From: Sphingomonadales bacterium Ga0077559
GTDB taxonomy: Bacteria; Pseudomonadota; Alphaproteobacteria; Sphingomonadales; Sphingomonadaceae
Length of the DNA stretch: 64,000 nucleotides
Reading direction: 5' to 3'
NCBI GenBank assembly: GCA_001464315.1
Contig: LNFK01000034.1
Span: forward strand, 1 to 64,000
Both the position numbers and the translations under genes were made by a program. Every line of letters starts with the position of its first letter. Position 1 is the stretch's first letter. Positions 11,614 to 20,983 of the stretch are shown piece after piece. The notes beneath the pieces were generated by a model, which was not told the origin of the DNA, did not search any database, and saw only the letters and a list, made by a program, of their open reading frames with translations.

Positions 11614-11689
11614 GTTCGTGTCGAGTGTAGTCGAGACACCCGTCGTTTGCGCATAACCTCACGGCATCTCGACTTTGCTCGATGCGAAC
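11614..11689. repeat. Inverted pair of 27-bp REP-like elements
   Basis: Copy one (11614-11640, GTTCGTGTCGAG...GAGACACC) and the reverse complement of copy two (11663-11689, GTTCGCATCGAG...GAGATGCC) match at about 21 of 27 positions and are separated by 22 bp. Each copy contains its own small palindrome (TCGAnnnnnnTCGA). The head-to-head arrangement is that of a REP doublet or REPIN. It fills the gap between the DUF3089 gene and ruvX. Confidence 0.7.
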
Positions 11690-11703
11690 GGGTAAGGGGG
11701 CTT

Positions 11704-12165
11704 ATGATTTTTGATCGCGCTCCAGATTTTCGTGATGCCCTACCCGACGGCGGCGTGCTCATCGGCCTTGATCTCGGCACCAAAACTATTGGCACTGCTT
11801 TTTGTGACGCTGGCTGGACGTTTGCTTCGCCAGCCGACCTCATCAAACGCAGCAAATTCTCGAAAGACAAAGCGGCATTGGTTGCGGCGATTGCGATGCG
11901 CCAGACCAGGGGCATCGTCATTGGCCTGCCGCTCAACATGGATGGCAGCGAAAGCCCGCGAAGCCAATCGAGCCGAGCTTTCGCGCAAAACATCGTTGAC
12001 CTTGGCCTACCGATCCTGCTTCGCGACGAACGCTGGTCGACGCAGGCTATCGAGCGCGAAATGATCGCCGCCGACATGAGCCGCGCCAAACGCGCTGAAA
12101 AAATCGATAGCGGTGCGGCGGCGTTTATCCTGCAAGGCGCTATCGATGCATTGACGAGTGCATGA
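11704..12165 (+). CDS. ruvX: Holliday junction resolvase-like protein RuvX (YqgF)
   Basis: RuvX/YqgF is an RNase H-fold nuclease needed for pre-16S rRNA 5' maturation in bacteria and also named a putative Holliday junction resolvase. The 153-aa protein shows [12 protein letters not shown] (first catalytic Asp), [12 protein letters not shown], and LRDERWST followed by [12 protein letters not shown] with the last catalytic Asp. The ATG at 11704 is preceded by AAGGGGG at 11694-11700. An earlier ATG at 11647 lies inside the REP-like repeat and is unlikely. pyrB follows after 96 bp. Confidence 0.93.
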   Translation: MIFDRAPDFRDALPDGGVLIGLDLGTKTIGTAFCDAGWTFASPADLIKRSKFSKDKAALVAAIAMRQTRGIVIGLPLNMDGSESPRSQSSRAFAQNIVDLGLPILLRDERWSTQAIEREMIAADMSRAKRAEKIDSGAAAFILQGAIDALTSA

Positions 12166-12261
12166 CCCGCAATCCCTGTCAGGATAACAACTTTGTGGTG
12201 ATTGCGACAGTGTATAAACGGGTTGAGATAATGTCCATTTGTCACTAAAGGCATCGCTTTA

Positions 12262-13257
12262 ATGACATGGACAAACGCTTTTCCCGCCGACCGCTTTCCG
12301 AGTGGCTCGGACGCTTTCCCACACAAGCATCTGCTTGGCATCGGAGGTCTGCAGACTTGGGAAATTCTCTACATCCTCAAAGAGGCCGAGCATTGGGTGG
12401 CGCTCAACCGTTCGGGCGCGGCGAAGCATGATGACCGGCTTTCGGGCCTGACCATCATCAACGCCTTCTTCGAAAATTCGACACGCACATTGCTGTCTTT
12501 CGAGATAGCCGGAAAACGGCTTGGAGCGGATGTAATCAATATGCACGCCGCGCAATCGAGCGTTAAAAAGGGCGAGACGCTGATCGATACCGCAATGACT
12601 CTGAACGCGATGCGCGCCGATGCAATCGTCATTCGTCACGCTAGCTCTGGTGCGGTGCAGCTGATTTCCAGCAAGGTTGACTGCCCGGTGCTGAACGCAG
12701 GCGATGGCAGCCACGAACATCCCACGCAGGCGCTGCTCGATGCACTGACCATAATGCGCCGCAGGGGCAAGATCGAGGGTCAGACCGTCGTCATTTGCGG
12801 CGATGTGCTGCACAGTCGTGTTGCGAGGTCGAACTTGTTTTGCCTGAAATCATTGGGGTCTGAAGTGCGTGTGGTTGCACCCCCTGCCCTGATGCCAGCC
12901 GGTATCGAAGCGTTCGGCGCAGTGCCGTTCAGCAATTTCGACGAGGCGCTGGACGGCGCAGATGTCGTGATGATGCTCCGTCTGCAGAACGAACGAATGC
13001 AGGGCGATTTCATCCCCTCCCCGCGCGAATATTTCCATCTGTATGGTCTCGATGAGCGGCGGCTGGCCTTGGCCAAGCCCGATGCGTTGGTCATGCACCC
13101 CGGACCGATGAACCGAGGCGTCGAAATCGCAAGTTCTGTTGCCGACCATGTCGAGCGCTCCGCGATTACCGAGCAGGTCGAAATGGGTGTTGCGGTCCGC
13201 ATGGCTTGCCTCGACATATTGACCAGACGCGCACGGCGCGTGGAGGGCTGGGCATGA
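12262..13257 (+). CDS. pyrB: Aspartate carbamoyltransferase catalytic subunit
   Basis: PyrB condenses carbamoyl phosphate with aspartate in the committed step of pyrimidine synthesis. The 331-aa protein has the carbamoyl-phosphate binding motif FENSTRT (Ser73-Thr76) followed by LLSFE, the [11 protein letters not shown] loop with the active-site Lys, [11 protein letters not shown] and the C-terminal [11 protein letters not shown]. The next gene overlaps by ATGA and encodes a dihydroorotase-like protein. No pyrI regulatory subunit is present, which fits the class of ATCases that assemble with a PyrC homologue. Confidence 0.97.
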   Translation: MTWTNAFPADRFPSGSDAFPHKHLLGIGGLQTWEILYILKEAEHWVALNRSGAAKHDDRLSGLTIINAFFENSTRTLLSFEIAGKRLGADVINMHAAQSSVKKGETLIDTAMTLNAMRADAIVIRHASSGAVQLISSKVDCPVLNAGDGSHEHPTQALLDALTIMRRRGKIEGQTVVICGDVLHSRVARSNLFCLKSLGSEVRVVAPPALMPAGIEAFGAVPFSNFDEALDGADVVMMLRLQNERMQGDFIPSPREYFHLYGLDERRLALAKPDALVMHPGPMNRGVEIASSVADHVERSAITEQVEMGVAVRMACLDILTRRARRVEGWA

Positions 13258-14486
13258 GCGGGATAAGCCTCGTCGGCGGGCACGTCATATTGCCGGGTCA
13301 GGAAAAGGCCGAAGCGCTGCATTTGCATGTCGAGGATGGCAAAATCGCATCGGTCGGAAAAGCCGCGCCGTTGGCCGAGCAGCTCGACGCCAGCGGCCTG
13401 ATCATCGCCCCCGGCATCATCGACCTTGGCGTTTTCAAGACCGACAAGCCTGCATTTCGGTTCGGAGGTATCACGCGCGCCGCGTTGATGCCCGATCAAT
13501 TGCCGGTTCATGACGACCCGGCCACCGTCCGTTACGCGGCGTTAAAGGGAAAGCCCGATTTCTGGGTTCATCCGCTCGCCGCCGCGACCCGTGATCTGGC
13601 GGGTCTCCACATGGCCGAAATCGCACTGATGAAAGAAGCAGGTGCGGTCGGTGTTGCAACCGGACGGCATTGGATTGCCGACAGCGGGATCATGCTTCGT
13701 ATCATGCGCTATTGCGCGGCACTAGGCATGCCCGTCATCGTCCATAGCGAAGATGCGGGGCTGGCTGGAAACGCGGTTGCTACAGCAGGCGAAACCGCAA
13801 CATTGCTCGGGCTTGCAAGTTCCTCCCCTATAACCGAAGCGCTTGCCATCGCCCGCGACCTGTTGCTGGCTGAAGAAAGCGGCGCGCATGTGCATTTCCG
13901 CCAAGTCACGACTGCCCGCGGACTCGACCTTATCCGGGGCGCCAAGGCCAAGGGCCTGCGCGTAACCTGCGGGATAACGCCCGGGCATTTGTTCTTGTCG
14001 GACAACGCCGTTTCGGATTTCCGTACATTTGCCCGCCTGTCGCCACCACTTCGCAGCGACGATGACCGGCTCGCTTGTGTGGCGGCAGTCGCAGACGGCA
14101 CAATCGACGTCATCGCATCAGGCCACGACCCGCGTGGTCCCGAAGACAAGCGCCTGCCCTATTCCGAAGCCGCGCCCGGCATGGCCGGTGCCGAGACATT
14201 ATTGGCGCTGACGCTCAATCTGGTTCGCGACGAAACCATTTCAACTGGGAGGCTTTTCGAACTCCTGGCGACCAATCCGGCAAAGATATTGGGCCTTAAG
14301 GCTGGGCAAATTAGCGAAGGCTTTGAGGCCGATTTAATCTTGATCGATCCCGACGCGCCATGGCAGGTCGATGGCGACCGGATGGCCGCGCTCGCCGGGA
14401 ACACGCCTTTCAACAAGCTCCCCGTACAGGGCCGTGTCCGCCAAATGTTAAAGGGCGGCAAGGTCCTTCAGACCCGCCGCCCTTAA
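13254..14486 (+). CDS. Dihydroorotase-like protein, probably non-catalytic (PyrC')
   Basis: The 410-aa protein is an amidohydrolase of the dihydroorotase family that starts with ATG inside the pyrB stop (ATGA overlap). Key catalytic positions are altered. The metal motif DxHxH reads Asp57-Leu-Gly59-Val-Phe61. The FSDDG-like segment reads GVATGRH. The HVST histidine site reads FRQVTT, and the TDHAPH site reads SGHDPR. HSED is kept. Known pseudo-dihydroorotases encoded beside pyrB in Pseudomonas are inactive but needed for ATCase assembly. By analogy I infer a structural role here, with the true dihydroorotase elsewhere. Automatic pipelines would call it pyrC. Confidence 0.85.
   Translation: MSGISLVGGHVILPGQEKAEALHLHVEDGKIASVGKAAPLAEQLDASGLIIAPGIIDLGVFKTDKPAFRFGGITRAALMPDQLPVHDDPATVRYAALKGKPDFWVHPLAAATRDLAGLHMAEIALMKEAGAVGVATGRHWIADSGIMLRIMRYCAALGMPVIVHSEDAGLAGNAVATAGETATLLGLASSSPITEALAIARDLLLAEESGAHVHFRQVTTARGLDLIRGAKAKGLRVTCGITPGHLFLSDNAVSDFRTFARLSPPLRSDDDRLACVAAVADGTIDVIASGHDPRGPEDKRLPYSEAAPGMAGAETLLALTLNLVRDETISTGRLFELLATNPAKILGLKAGQISEGFEADLILIDPDAPWQVDGDRMAALAGNTPFNKLPVQGRVRQMLKGGKVLQTRRP
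14451..14484. terminator. Terminator hairpin embedded in the last codons of the pyrC-like gene
   Basis: Outer arms AAGGGCGGC (14451-14459) and GCCGCCCTT (14476-14484) enclose an inner stem GGTC (14462-14465) and GACC (14471-14474) around CTTCA. The tail is AAAATACTATTG on the plus strand and TAACATTT on the minus strand. The convergent TPR/SPOR gene ends only 19 bp beyond the pyrC-like stop, so this element probably serves both transcripts while coding for the C-terminus. Confidence 0.65.
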
Positions 14487-14505
14487 AATACTATTGTTTG
14501 AAATT

Positions 14506-15843
14506 TCAGCGCGCGGCGACGCGGCGGCCGGAACCTTGCGCCAGCCGAACTGGCGAATTACCGCTGCTATTGCGCACTAGGCAAACGCCGCCCTGTGACT
14601 TGATCTGCTGGCAGGCAGCATATGCGGTCGAAGCATTGCCGAAACCCGATGCGGCGAGGCGGACGAGCTTCTTTCCGTTCACCGTGACAGTCGAGCTTGC
14701 CGATTCAAAGCCGTTCAAAACACCGTAGCGCTTGCTCAATTTATTCCACGCAGCTCGCGCATTGGCAGCGCTCGAAAACGCGCCAAGTTGGACCAGATGT
14801 GTTCCCGAAACCGCTGCTGGCTTTCGCGCGGGGGCGTCTGCAAGCGCGAGTTTCACTGGAGCGGCTGAAGCGGTCTTTGCTGGGCCCTCAGCTGCCTTGA
14901 TCAAAGGAGCCTCAACAACCGGTGCAACGGGTGCAGCTTCGGCTATTTTGACCTCAGTTTCGACGGCGGCAAATCCGGCGCTGTCTGCGACTGGTGCAGG
15001 ACCGACGGCCGCAAGTTCCACAGGAGGCACGGGCACGGCGAATTCCATCGGTGCAGCAGGGATTTCTACCTGCGCTAGGCCAACCGGCGCGACCGAATTC
15101 AAGGCCAATCGGACCGGCTGCCCGGTGTCACCCATATTTGGACGCACTTTCAGCAAACCTGCAACGCGCATCGTATAGGCTTCGGGACGCGCGAACTGTG
15201 CCCATTCGGCAATCCGTTCGTTGACTTGAGTCTGCGCCATGTCCTGCGACGCCATCACCCGCGCTTCGCGCCAGCGGCCATCAAGCGCGTAGGCCAGCGC
15301 CAGATTCTGGCGGGTGCGTGCGGTGGCATTATCGGTGCGGATCGCGTCGGTCAGAATGACAATCGCATCGCCTGCGCGGCCTGCCAGTGCCAGTGTCAGT
15401 GCGTAATCACTGACCGGAACGATCGAGCGGTTGGCCTCCACCAGCGAAATCGCGGAATCGACATTTCCCTGCGCTATGCGGGACAGCGACAGGCTGATAA
15501 CGGTACGCGGATCGACTTGACCCAGTTCCATTACATCCATCAACGTCCGCTCGGCGGCAACAAAACGGCCCTGCGACATATAGATCCGCGCGAGCAAGCC
15601 CCGATAGTCGCGATTTTGCATATCTGCCTCAACCGCCAGTTCCGCAAATGTCAGTGCGCGGTCGGTCTTGCCTTTCGCAATCGCCTGCTCGGCTTTCTTT
15701 GCCCAGGCATAAGCCTTTTCGGGCCCTGCCTTTTTGGCCGAGACCTTATCGGTGCTACCGAAACCGGCAGTTGTGCCGATCACCGACGGAACCGCAACAA
15801 AGGCAGTCGACAATGCAAGCTTAACTACAAATTTGCTATTCAT
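14506..15843 (-). CDS. TPR and SPOR domain exported protein
   Basis: The 445-aa protein has an N-terminal signal sequence (MNSKFVVKLALSTAFVAVPS...), TPR-like helices between about residues 40 and 200 (KAEQAIAKGKTDRALTFAEL and similar), a Pro/Ala/Val-rich linker, and a SPOR domain from about residue 345 (THLVQLGAFSSAANARAAW ... GGVCLVR). SPOR domains bind denuded peptidoglycan at division sites, so I infer a periplasmic, septum-linked role. It lies 34 bp after the RHH gene and is the third gene of a ParA-RHH-SPOR unit. Confidence 0.85.
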   Translation of the reverse strand: MNSKFVVKLALSTAFVAVPSVIGTTAGFGSTDKVSAKKAGPEKAYAWAKKAEQAIAKGKTDRALTFAELAVEADMQNRDYRGLLARIYMSQGRFVAAERTLMDVMELGQVDPRTVISLSLSRIAQGNVDSAISLVEANRSIVPVSDYALTLALAGRAGDAIVILTDAIRTDNATARTRQNLALAYALDGRWREARVMASQDMAQTQVNERIAEWAQFARPEAYTMRVAGLLKVRPNMGDTGQPVRLALNSVAPVGLAQVEIPAAPMEFAVPVPPVELAAVGPAPVADSAGFAAVETEVKIAEAAPVAPVVEAPLIKAAEGPAKTASAAPVKLALADAPARKPAAVSGTHLVQLGAFSSAANARAAWNKLSKRYGVLNGFESASSTVTVNGKKLVRLAASGFGNASTAYAACQQIKSQGGVCLVRNSSGNSPVRLAQGSGRRVAAR

Positions 15844-15877
15844 GGCATCACCTCAAAAAAGCTCTTAAATATTCGTA

Positions 15878-16504
15878 TCAATGTTTCTTCGCGGGAATGT
15901 GCGTCGTCATGTGACCGATTTCAGGCATCGACTCGAGAAAGGCGTCGAGCGCGTCAGTCACCAGATTTTGCGCCGACTGATGGCGGATGGCACAGGCTAG
16001 CCGTAACTTCAGGTGCCGTTCGCCGTCGAGCCGTAGAGTAAAGGCTGCCTTGCCTTTCATCCCGGGTTTGGCGCGCGCTTTAGAACGCGGCGCATCGGTT
16101 GTGCCCTTGCGCGAAACAGGACGAACGGGTGGCTCTGGCGTCATTGTCACAACCGTCATGAGGGCGGTTGCAGATGGCTCGACGCCTGCAAAGCTATCGA
16201 AACCGGCTTCCAAGTCAGGATTCGCTTCGAATTCGTCGGCAATGCGTTCTTGCTGATGTTTGACCTCGGGCACGGCCCCGGCGAGCGGGTTTTGGCCGTG
16301 GAAGCTGTGGTCATAATCCATTGGCGTCGTGGGATCGGGATCGACATCATAACCCATGTCGTTCCAGCCCAGATCATCCTGTGCCAGGGCTGCTGCGTTA
16401 CCGTTGCTGCCTAACATCGATGGACGGCGCATGGCAGGTCGTGCCAAGCCTTTGCGGGCCAGCAATATACCGGAAAGCGATGCGATTGGTTTTGGCTCAG
16501 CCAT
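15878..16504 (-). CDS. Ribbon-helix-helix-like partner protein of the adjacent ParA
   Basis: The 208-aa protein starts MAEPKPIASLSGILLARKG, has a long acidic, low-complexity middle (QDDLGWNDMGYDVDPDP and following), a basic hinge (RSKARAKPGMKGKA) and a C-terminal segment of about 50 residues, FTLRLDGERHLKLRLA...LVTDALDAFLE. This last part fits a beta strand plus two helices of a ribbon-helix-helix DNA-binding fold. It begins 21 bp after the parA stop and has a GGAGGGGGC stretch upstream. The order ATPase-DNA-binding protein resembles ParA-ParB or MipZ-like pairs, but it is not a ParB. Its function is inferred. Confidence 0.6.
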   Translation of the reverse strand: MAEPKPIASLSGILLARKGLARPAMRRPSMLGSNGNAAALAQDDLGWNDMGYDVDPDPTTPMDYDHSFHGQNPLAGAVPEVKHQQERIADEFEANPDLEAGFDSFAGVEPSATALMTVVTMTPEPPVRPVSRKGTTDAPRSKARAKPGMKGKAAFTLRLDGERHLKLRLACAIRHQSAQNLVTDALDAFLESMPEIGHMTTHIPAKKH

Positions 16505-16525
16505 TTCTCTAGCCCCCTCCAACGC

Positions 16526-17242
16526 TTAACCGACGACCCGGCGGCCGAAGCCACCCATGGGCCGGGCAGCGGCAACTTGCGGGTTGGCTGCAGCAGGGGC
16601 ACTGAAAACAGTGCGGCGAAAATTCTTTTCCAGACGGTCCGAAATATAGGCCCATAGCTGGATGACCTCTTGGCTCGACCGACCCTTGGGGTCGATCTCC
16701 ATCACCGTGCGTCCATCAATCATCGACGCCGCATAGTCGGTGCGATGATGCAGCGTGATCGGTGCAACCGTGCCATGTTGCGATAGCGCAACAGCAGCCT
16801 CGGAAGTGATCTTGGCTTTCGGTGTTGCCGCGTTGACCACAAAGATCAGCGGCTTGCCTGCCCTCTCGCACAGGTCGACCGTAGCGCCAACGGCACGCAA
16901 ATCATGCGGGCTTGGGCGGGTCGGGACGACAATGAGTTCGGAAACCGAAATCACGCTTTGAATGGCCATTGTAATCGCTGGCGGGGTGTCAATCACCGCA
17001 AGCTTAAAGCCCTGTTGGCGCAATACAGCCAAATCCGAAGCCAAACGGGCAACGGTGGTTTGGGCGAATGCAGGAAGCTCCGCCTCACGCTCGTTCCACC
17101 AATCGGCGAGCGAACCCTGGGGATCGATATCAATCAATACGACAGGCCCGGCGCCAGCAAGCTGTGCCTGAACTGCCAAATGGCCAGAAAGGGTGGTTTT
17201 GCCCGATCCGCCCTTCTGTGATGCTAATGCGAGAACCCTCAC
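16526..17242 (-). CDS. ParA/MinD-like ATPase (orphan ParA)
   Basis: The 238-aa P-loop ATPase has the deviant Walker A KGGSGKTT with the signature Lys10 and Lys15, a DIDPQG switch I region and VIDTPP as Walker B. There is no N-terminal DNA-binding domain, and no parB-like gene or parS site is seen nearby. The C-terminal 35 residues are Ala- and Arg-rich. It starts a minus-strand unit with the RHH and TPR/SPOR genes and is divergent from a Sel1/SPOR gene. This context suggests positioning of a cell-envelope or division component, rather than chromosome partition. Confidence 0.85.
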   Translation of the reverse strand: MRVLALASQKGGSGKTTLSGHLAVQAQLAGAGPVVLIDIDPQGSLADWWNEREAELPAFAQTTVARLASDLAVLRQQGFKLAVIDTPPAITMAIQSVISVSELIVVPTRPSPHDLRAVGATVDLCERAGKPLIFVVNAATPKAKITSEAAVALSQHGTVAPITLHHRTDYAASMIDGRTVMEIDPKGRSSQEVIQLWAYISDRLEKNFRRTVFSAPAAANPQVAAARPMGGFGRRVVG

Positions 17243-17484
17243 ATCATTCCCCTTTGTAAATGTTTCAACGGCTGATGTGACAGAACAGGGCTAAAAATCC
17301 GTTAACGCTGCCGCCGATTTCAGCGCAGTGGTTCGGGCCTTCGTGCCGAAATCCTTAATGCGCAAAGCCGCGATTTACCGTAAGGTTTGTGCGCGGTGGG
17401 TGGTTAAGCTATTAAGGCTGAATATTTACCAATTTTCAGTTTATGCGATGCTATGCGCTGATGGCATTGAATTGGAGTGAAGAA

Positions 17485-18504
17485 ATGGCAACTGGGTCGC
17501 ACCTCTCGAAATCTCTCTTGGCCGCGATGGCGTTACTGGTTCTGGCAACACCAGCGCGCGCCGACGTCAAAGCAGGCGTCGATGCTTGGAGCCGAGGCGA
17601 ATATGAGGCTGCGGTCAAACAATGGCGCGATCCGGCAATCAAGGGCGATCCAGACGCGCAGTTTAACATGGGTCAGGCCTATAAAATGGGTCGCGGGGTG
17701 AAAACCGACCTCAATGTTGCGCTCGACTGGTACAAGAAAGCCGCCGCGCAAGGCCATTTGCAAGCCGCCGACAGCTATGGGCATTTGCTGCATTATCAAG
17801 GCAAGGTTTCAGAATCGCTGCCTTATCTTCAGGCATCGGCCGATCGTGGCGACCCGCGTGCGCAATATCTGCTGGCGACCGAATTGTTCAACGGCGTCCA
17901 TATCGGCAAGGATTGGGTGCGCGCTTATGCGCTGATGACTCGCGCTTCGTCGGCGGGCATGGCGCCAGCATCACGCAGCCTGTCGCAGATGGACCAATTT
18001 ATCCCGCTAGAGCAGCGCCAGGCGGCCACCGTGCTCGCAGGCGAACTGGAGCAACGGGCAGGCAAAGCGAGAGCCGCGCAGGTTGCGGGCTTCCCGATTA
18101 ACACGACCCCTCCGCCAAAATCTGCCAAGCCAGTCGAGGTGCCGCCTTCCAAGGTTACCCCGGGTTTCCCTGAAGATATTGCGGTTGCGGGCAATCCGCC
18201 ACAGAAGCCTAAGCCCATTCCGGTAAAGCCTGCGCCTTTGAAACCTGCGCCGGTAAAGGCAGCGGCTAAAGATGGCGCGTGGCGAATCCAGCTCGGTGCA
18301 TTTAGCGACGAAGCAAATGCAAGGAACCTTTGGACGTCACTCGAAAGCCGGATCGCTGATCTCGCATCGCTTCAACCCTATCTAAAGGCTGCGGGTAACG
18401 TAACGCGGCTTCAGGCTGGCCCTTTTGCCAGCAAGTCTGACGCCGACGCGATGTGCGTAAAGGTTAAGGCCGCCGGTCAGGCGTGCCTCACTGTACCGCG
18501 TTAG
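17485..18504 (+). CDS. Sel1-repeat and SPOR domain exported protein
   Basis: The 339-aa protein has a signal peptide ending in TPARA-DV, four or so Sel1-type repeats between about residues 30 and 190 (DAQFNMGQAYKMGRGVKTDL, AQYLLATELFNG and others), a Pro/Lys-rich linker and a C-terminal SPOR domain (WRIQLGAFSDEANARNLW...ACLTVPR). The ATG at 17485 is chosen because GGAG lies at 17474-17477. An ATG at 17443 lacks one. It is probably periplasmic and peptidoglycan-binding, the divergent partner of the ParA unit. Its stop overlaps that of the convergent lipoprotein gene (TTAG). Confidence 0.85.
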   Translation: MATGSHLSKSLLAAMALLVLATPARADVKAGVDAWSRGEYEAAVKQWRDPAIKGDPDAQFNMGQAYKMGRGVKTDLNVALDWYKKAAAQGHLQAADSYGHLLHYQGKVSESLPYLQASADRGDPRAQYLLATELFNGVHIGKDWVRAYALMTRASSAGMAPASRSLSQMDQFIPLEQRQAATVLAGELEQRAGKARAAQVAGFPINTTPPPKSAKPVEVPPSKVTPGFPEDIAVAGNPPQKPKPIPVKPAPLKPAPVKAAAKDGAWRIQLGAFSDEANARNLWTSLESRIADLASLQPYLKAAGNVTRLQAGPFASKSDADAMCVKVKAAGQACLTVPR

Positions 18505-19022
18505 TCGCAAAGACGCTCAATATCGCGACCTAAGGTTGTACGCGCTGCGGCGTCGCCGGGCTGGATCATGTAATAATATGTGCCCGACAGGCTCGCCCGG
18601 TCGGAGCAGTAAGACGCGCAGCCGCTTTCGACCAAGCCGGGAAAACGCATCTCGATACCGTCATAGCGGGCATCGAAGGCGCAACTGCCCTTTCCGCTAA
18701 GCGTGATCCGGACCTTTTCATTTTCAACCACAGCTGTGCCGGTGCCTTCGCATTTGCTCTCTGGCCCGAAAACCGCAAGAAACCCGATATTGAATTGCTT
18801 CGCGCCCTTGGCCACAGCGCAGAATTTGTCGATGCCAAGCTCGCTTCGCGTTTCAAAACGCCCGGCAAGTTCGACCTCATCGGGATCGGGCATGATCCCT
18901 GCGGCGATGGCCTGCTCATCCAATGCCGAGCCAGCATCACTGCCTCCTCCGAGCACAGTCGGTGTATTTTCACCGCAGCCAGCGAGCAGAGCGACGCAAA
19001 ATAGGCCAATCAAAATTCTCAA
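18501..19022 (-). CDS. Putative lipoprotein
   Basis: The 173-aa protein begins [19 protein letters not shown], a short signal peptide with lipobox LAGC, so it is likely lipid-modified at Cys16. The mature part has five more Cys (one FCAVAKG, then [19 protein letters not shown]), suggesting disulphides in the periplasm. I recognise no named domain. Its ATG overlaps the hisI stop by 4 bp, so it is translationally coupled to a histidine biosynthesis gene, with no obvious functional reason. Confidence 0.75.
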   Translation of the reverse strand: MRILIGLFCVALLAGCGENTPTVLGGGSDAGSALDEQAIAAGIMPDPDEVELAGRFETRSELGIDKFCAVAKGAKQFNIGFLAVFGPESKCEGTGTAVVENEKVRITLSGKGSCAFDARYDGIEMRFPGLVESGCASYCSDRASLSGTYYYMIQPGDAAARTTLGRDIERLCD

Positions 19023-19378
19023 AGCCGCTCCAGATAGTCATCGGTTATTCTCCGGTAGAAACAGCTCCGTTCTCCGGTATGGCAAGTCGGTCCCTTCGGC
19101 TCGGCGATAATCCAAATCGCATCCTGGTCGCAGTCGATGCGCATTTCAACGACATGCAAAAAATGCCCGCTACTTTCTCCCTTTTTCCACAGCCGCTGTC
19201 GGCTGCGCGAGAAGAATACAGCAGTGCCGGTCTCACGCGTCTTGGCAAACGCGTCTGCGTTCATATGCCCTACCATTAGCACCGCGCCATCGGAAACATC
19301 GGTCACCACGGCGGTGACAAGCCCGCTGGCATCATATTTGGGGTCGAGCGTCAGCCCGGTTTCGCGTTCGTCGGTCAT
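19019..19378 (-). CDS. hisI: Phosphoribosyl-AMP cyclohydrolase
   Basis: HisI opens the adenine ring of phosphoribosyl-AMP in histidine biosynthesis and needs zinc and magnesium. The 119-aa protein shows the family core: [32 protein letters not shown], the metal-binding DCDQDA and the [12 protein letters not shown] cysteines. It is the short, unfused type without HisE. I use the ATG at 19378. An ATG at 19390 in frame adds MTAI and cannot be excluded. It stands apart from other his genes and is divergent from purF. Confidence 0.95.
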   Translation of the reverse strand: MTDERETGLTLDPKYDASGLVTAVVTDVSDGAVLMVGHMNADAFAKTRETGTAVFFSRSRQRLWKKGESSGHFLHVVEMRIDCDQDAIWIIAEPKGPTCHTGERSCFYRRITDDYLERL

Positions 19379-19507
19379 GATCGCCGTCATAACCCAGCGC
19401 TTCCGGGCCGCCAGTATTTTCTTTGTTACAATAGTGCGACAAGAGGGGAGACATTCGGCCGTGGGATGCCTATATGCCTGCCAGCGAAGCGCAGCGGGAT
19501 TCGAATA

Positions 19508-20980
19508 ATGCTGACCACCGACCCATTTGATACCTCCGACATAGATGGGGACAAACTGCGCGAAGAGTGCGGCATTTTCGGTGTCTACGACACCGAAGGT
19601 GCATCTGCGATGGTTGCGCTTGGTCTCCACGCCCTGCAGCACCGGGGGCAGGAAGCCGCCGGCATCACCAGCTTTGACGATCATGATTTCCACACGCACC
19701 GCGCGATGGGCCATGTTGCAGGCAATTTCGACCGCGAGGAAATCATCGGCGGCCTTATCGGTCGTTGTGCAATTGGTCATGTGCGTTATTCGACGACGGG
19801 CGAGACTTCGCTGCGCAATGTCCAGCCGCTATATGCCGACCTGGCAACCGGCGGATTTGCCATTGCGCATAACGGCAATATCTCGAACGCAATGACCGTT
19901 CGCCGCGATCTGGTGCGGCGCGGGTCGATTTTCCAATCGACGTCGGATACTGAAGTCATTATCCATCTGGTGGCAACGTCGGGCTACCGAACGCTGCTTG
20001 ATCGCTTGATCGATGCGTTGAAGCGTGTCGAAGGCGCATATTCGCTAATCTGCCTGACGACCGAAGGCATGATCGCGTGCCGTGATCCTCTCGGCATCCG
20101 GCCGCTGGTGATGGGCAAGCTTGGCGATACAATCATATTTGCCTCGGAAACCGTCGCGCTCGATATCGTCGGCGCGGAATATATCCGCTCGGTCGAGCCT
20201 GGCGAACTGGTGATCGTGCGCAACGGCGAAATCACCTCGCACAAACCATTTATTCCTGTGTCGCAGCGTCCGTGCATTTTCGAGCATGTTTATTTCTCAC
20301 GGCCCGATTCGATCGTCGAAGGCATCAGCGTCTATTCGGTCCGCAAAGCCATCGGCGCTGAGCTCGCGCGCGAAAACGGCGTCGATGTCGATTATGTCAT
20401 TCCTGTTCCTGACAGCGGCACACCTGCGGCGATTGGCTATGCCGAGGCGGCGAAAATTCCATTCGAGCTTGGTATCATCCGTTCGCATTATGTTGGGCGG
20501 ACCTTCATTCAGCCGGGTGACGGCGTACGCCATCTGGGCGTAAAGTTGAAACATAACGCCAATCGCAATCTGGTGGCTGGCAAGAAAATCGTGCTGATTG
20601 ATGATTCGATTGTACGCGGCACGACCAGCTTGAAAATCGTGCAGATGATGCGCGAAGCAGGCGCCGCTGAAGTACATATGCGCATCGCCAGTCCGCCGAC
20701 AATGAACAGCTGTTTCTACGGCGTCGACACGCCCGAAAGATCAAAATTGCTCGCCAGCCGAATGGATGTCGAGGAAATGCGGGCCTTCATTCAGGCTGAT
20801 AGCCTGGCGTTTCTGTCCATCGACGGGCTGTACCGCGCGCTTGGCGAAGATTCGCGGCACGCGGGCAAACCGCAATATTGCGACGCCTGCTTCACCGGCG
20901 ATTATCCCACCAGCCTGACCGACCATGAAGAGCATGAAGCGGGCGACCTGATCATGCTTGGCGAACGGAAGCTTGCCTGA
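19508..20980 (+). CDS. purF: Amidophosphoribosyltransferase
   Basis: PurF makes phosphoribosylamine from PRPP and glutamine, the first committed step of purine synthesis. The 490-aa protein starts [20 protein letters not shown] and is expected to be processed before Cys21 (CGIFGVYD), the Ntn nucleophile. The PRPP-binding motif is [13 protein letters not shown]. Cysteines in CIFEH, NSCFYG and YCDACF match the [4Fe-4S] type known from Bacillus subtilis, unlike the cluster-free E. coli enzyme. The ATG at 19508 gives the usual short propeptide. The SDR gene begins 3 bp after the stop. Confidence 0.97.
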   Translation: MLTTDPFDTSDIDGDKLREECGIFGVYDTEGASAMVALGLHALQHRGQEAAGITSFDDHDFHTHRAMGHVAGNFDREEIIGGLIGRCAIGHVRYSTTGETSLRNVQPLYADLATGGFAIAHNGNISNAMTVRRDLVRRGSIFQSTSDTEVIIHLVATSGYRTLLDRLIDALKRVEGAYSLICLTTEGMIACRDPLGIRPLVMGKLGDTIIFASETVALDIVGAEYIRSVEPGELVIVRNGEITSHKPFIPVSQRPCIFEHVYFSRPDSIVEGISVYSVRKAIGAELARENGVDVDYVIPVPDSGTPAAIGYAEAAKIPFELGIIRSHYVGRTFIQPGDGVRHLGVKLKHNANRNLVAGKKIVLIDDSIVRGTTSLKIVQMMREAGAAEVHMRIASPPTMNSCFYGVDTPERSKLLASRMDVEEMRAFIQADSLAFLSIDGLYRALGEDSRHAGKPQYCDACFTGDYPTSLTDHEEHEAGDLIMLGERKLA

Positions 20981-20983
20981 GCA

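Noticed and set aside
17404..17415. TTAA-GCTA-TTAA as a CtrA site
   Set aside because: The spacer is 4 bp, not the 7 bp of the CtrA consensus.
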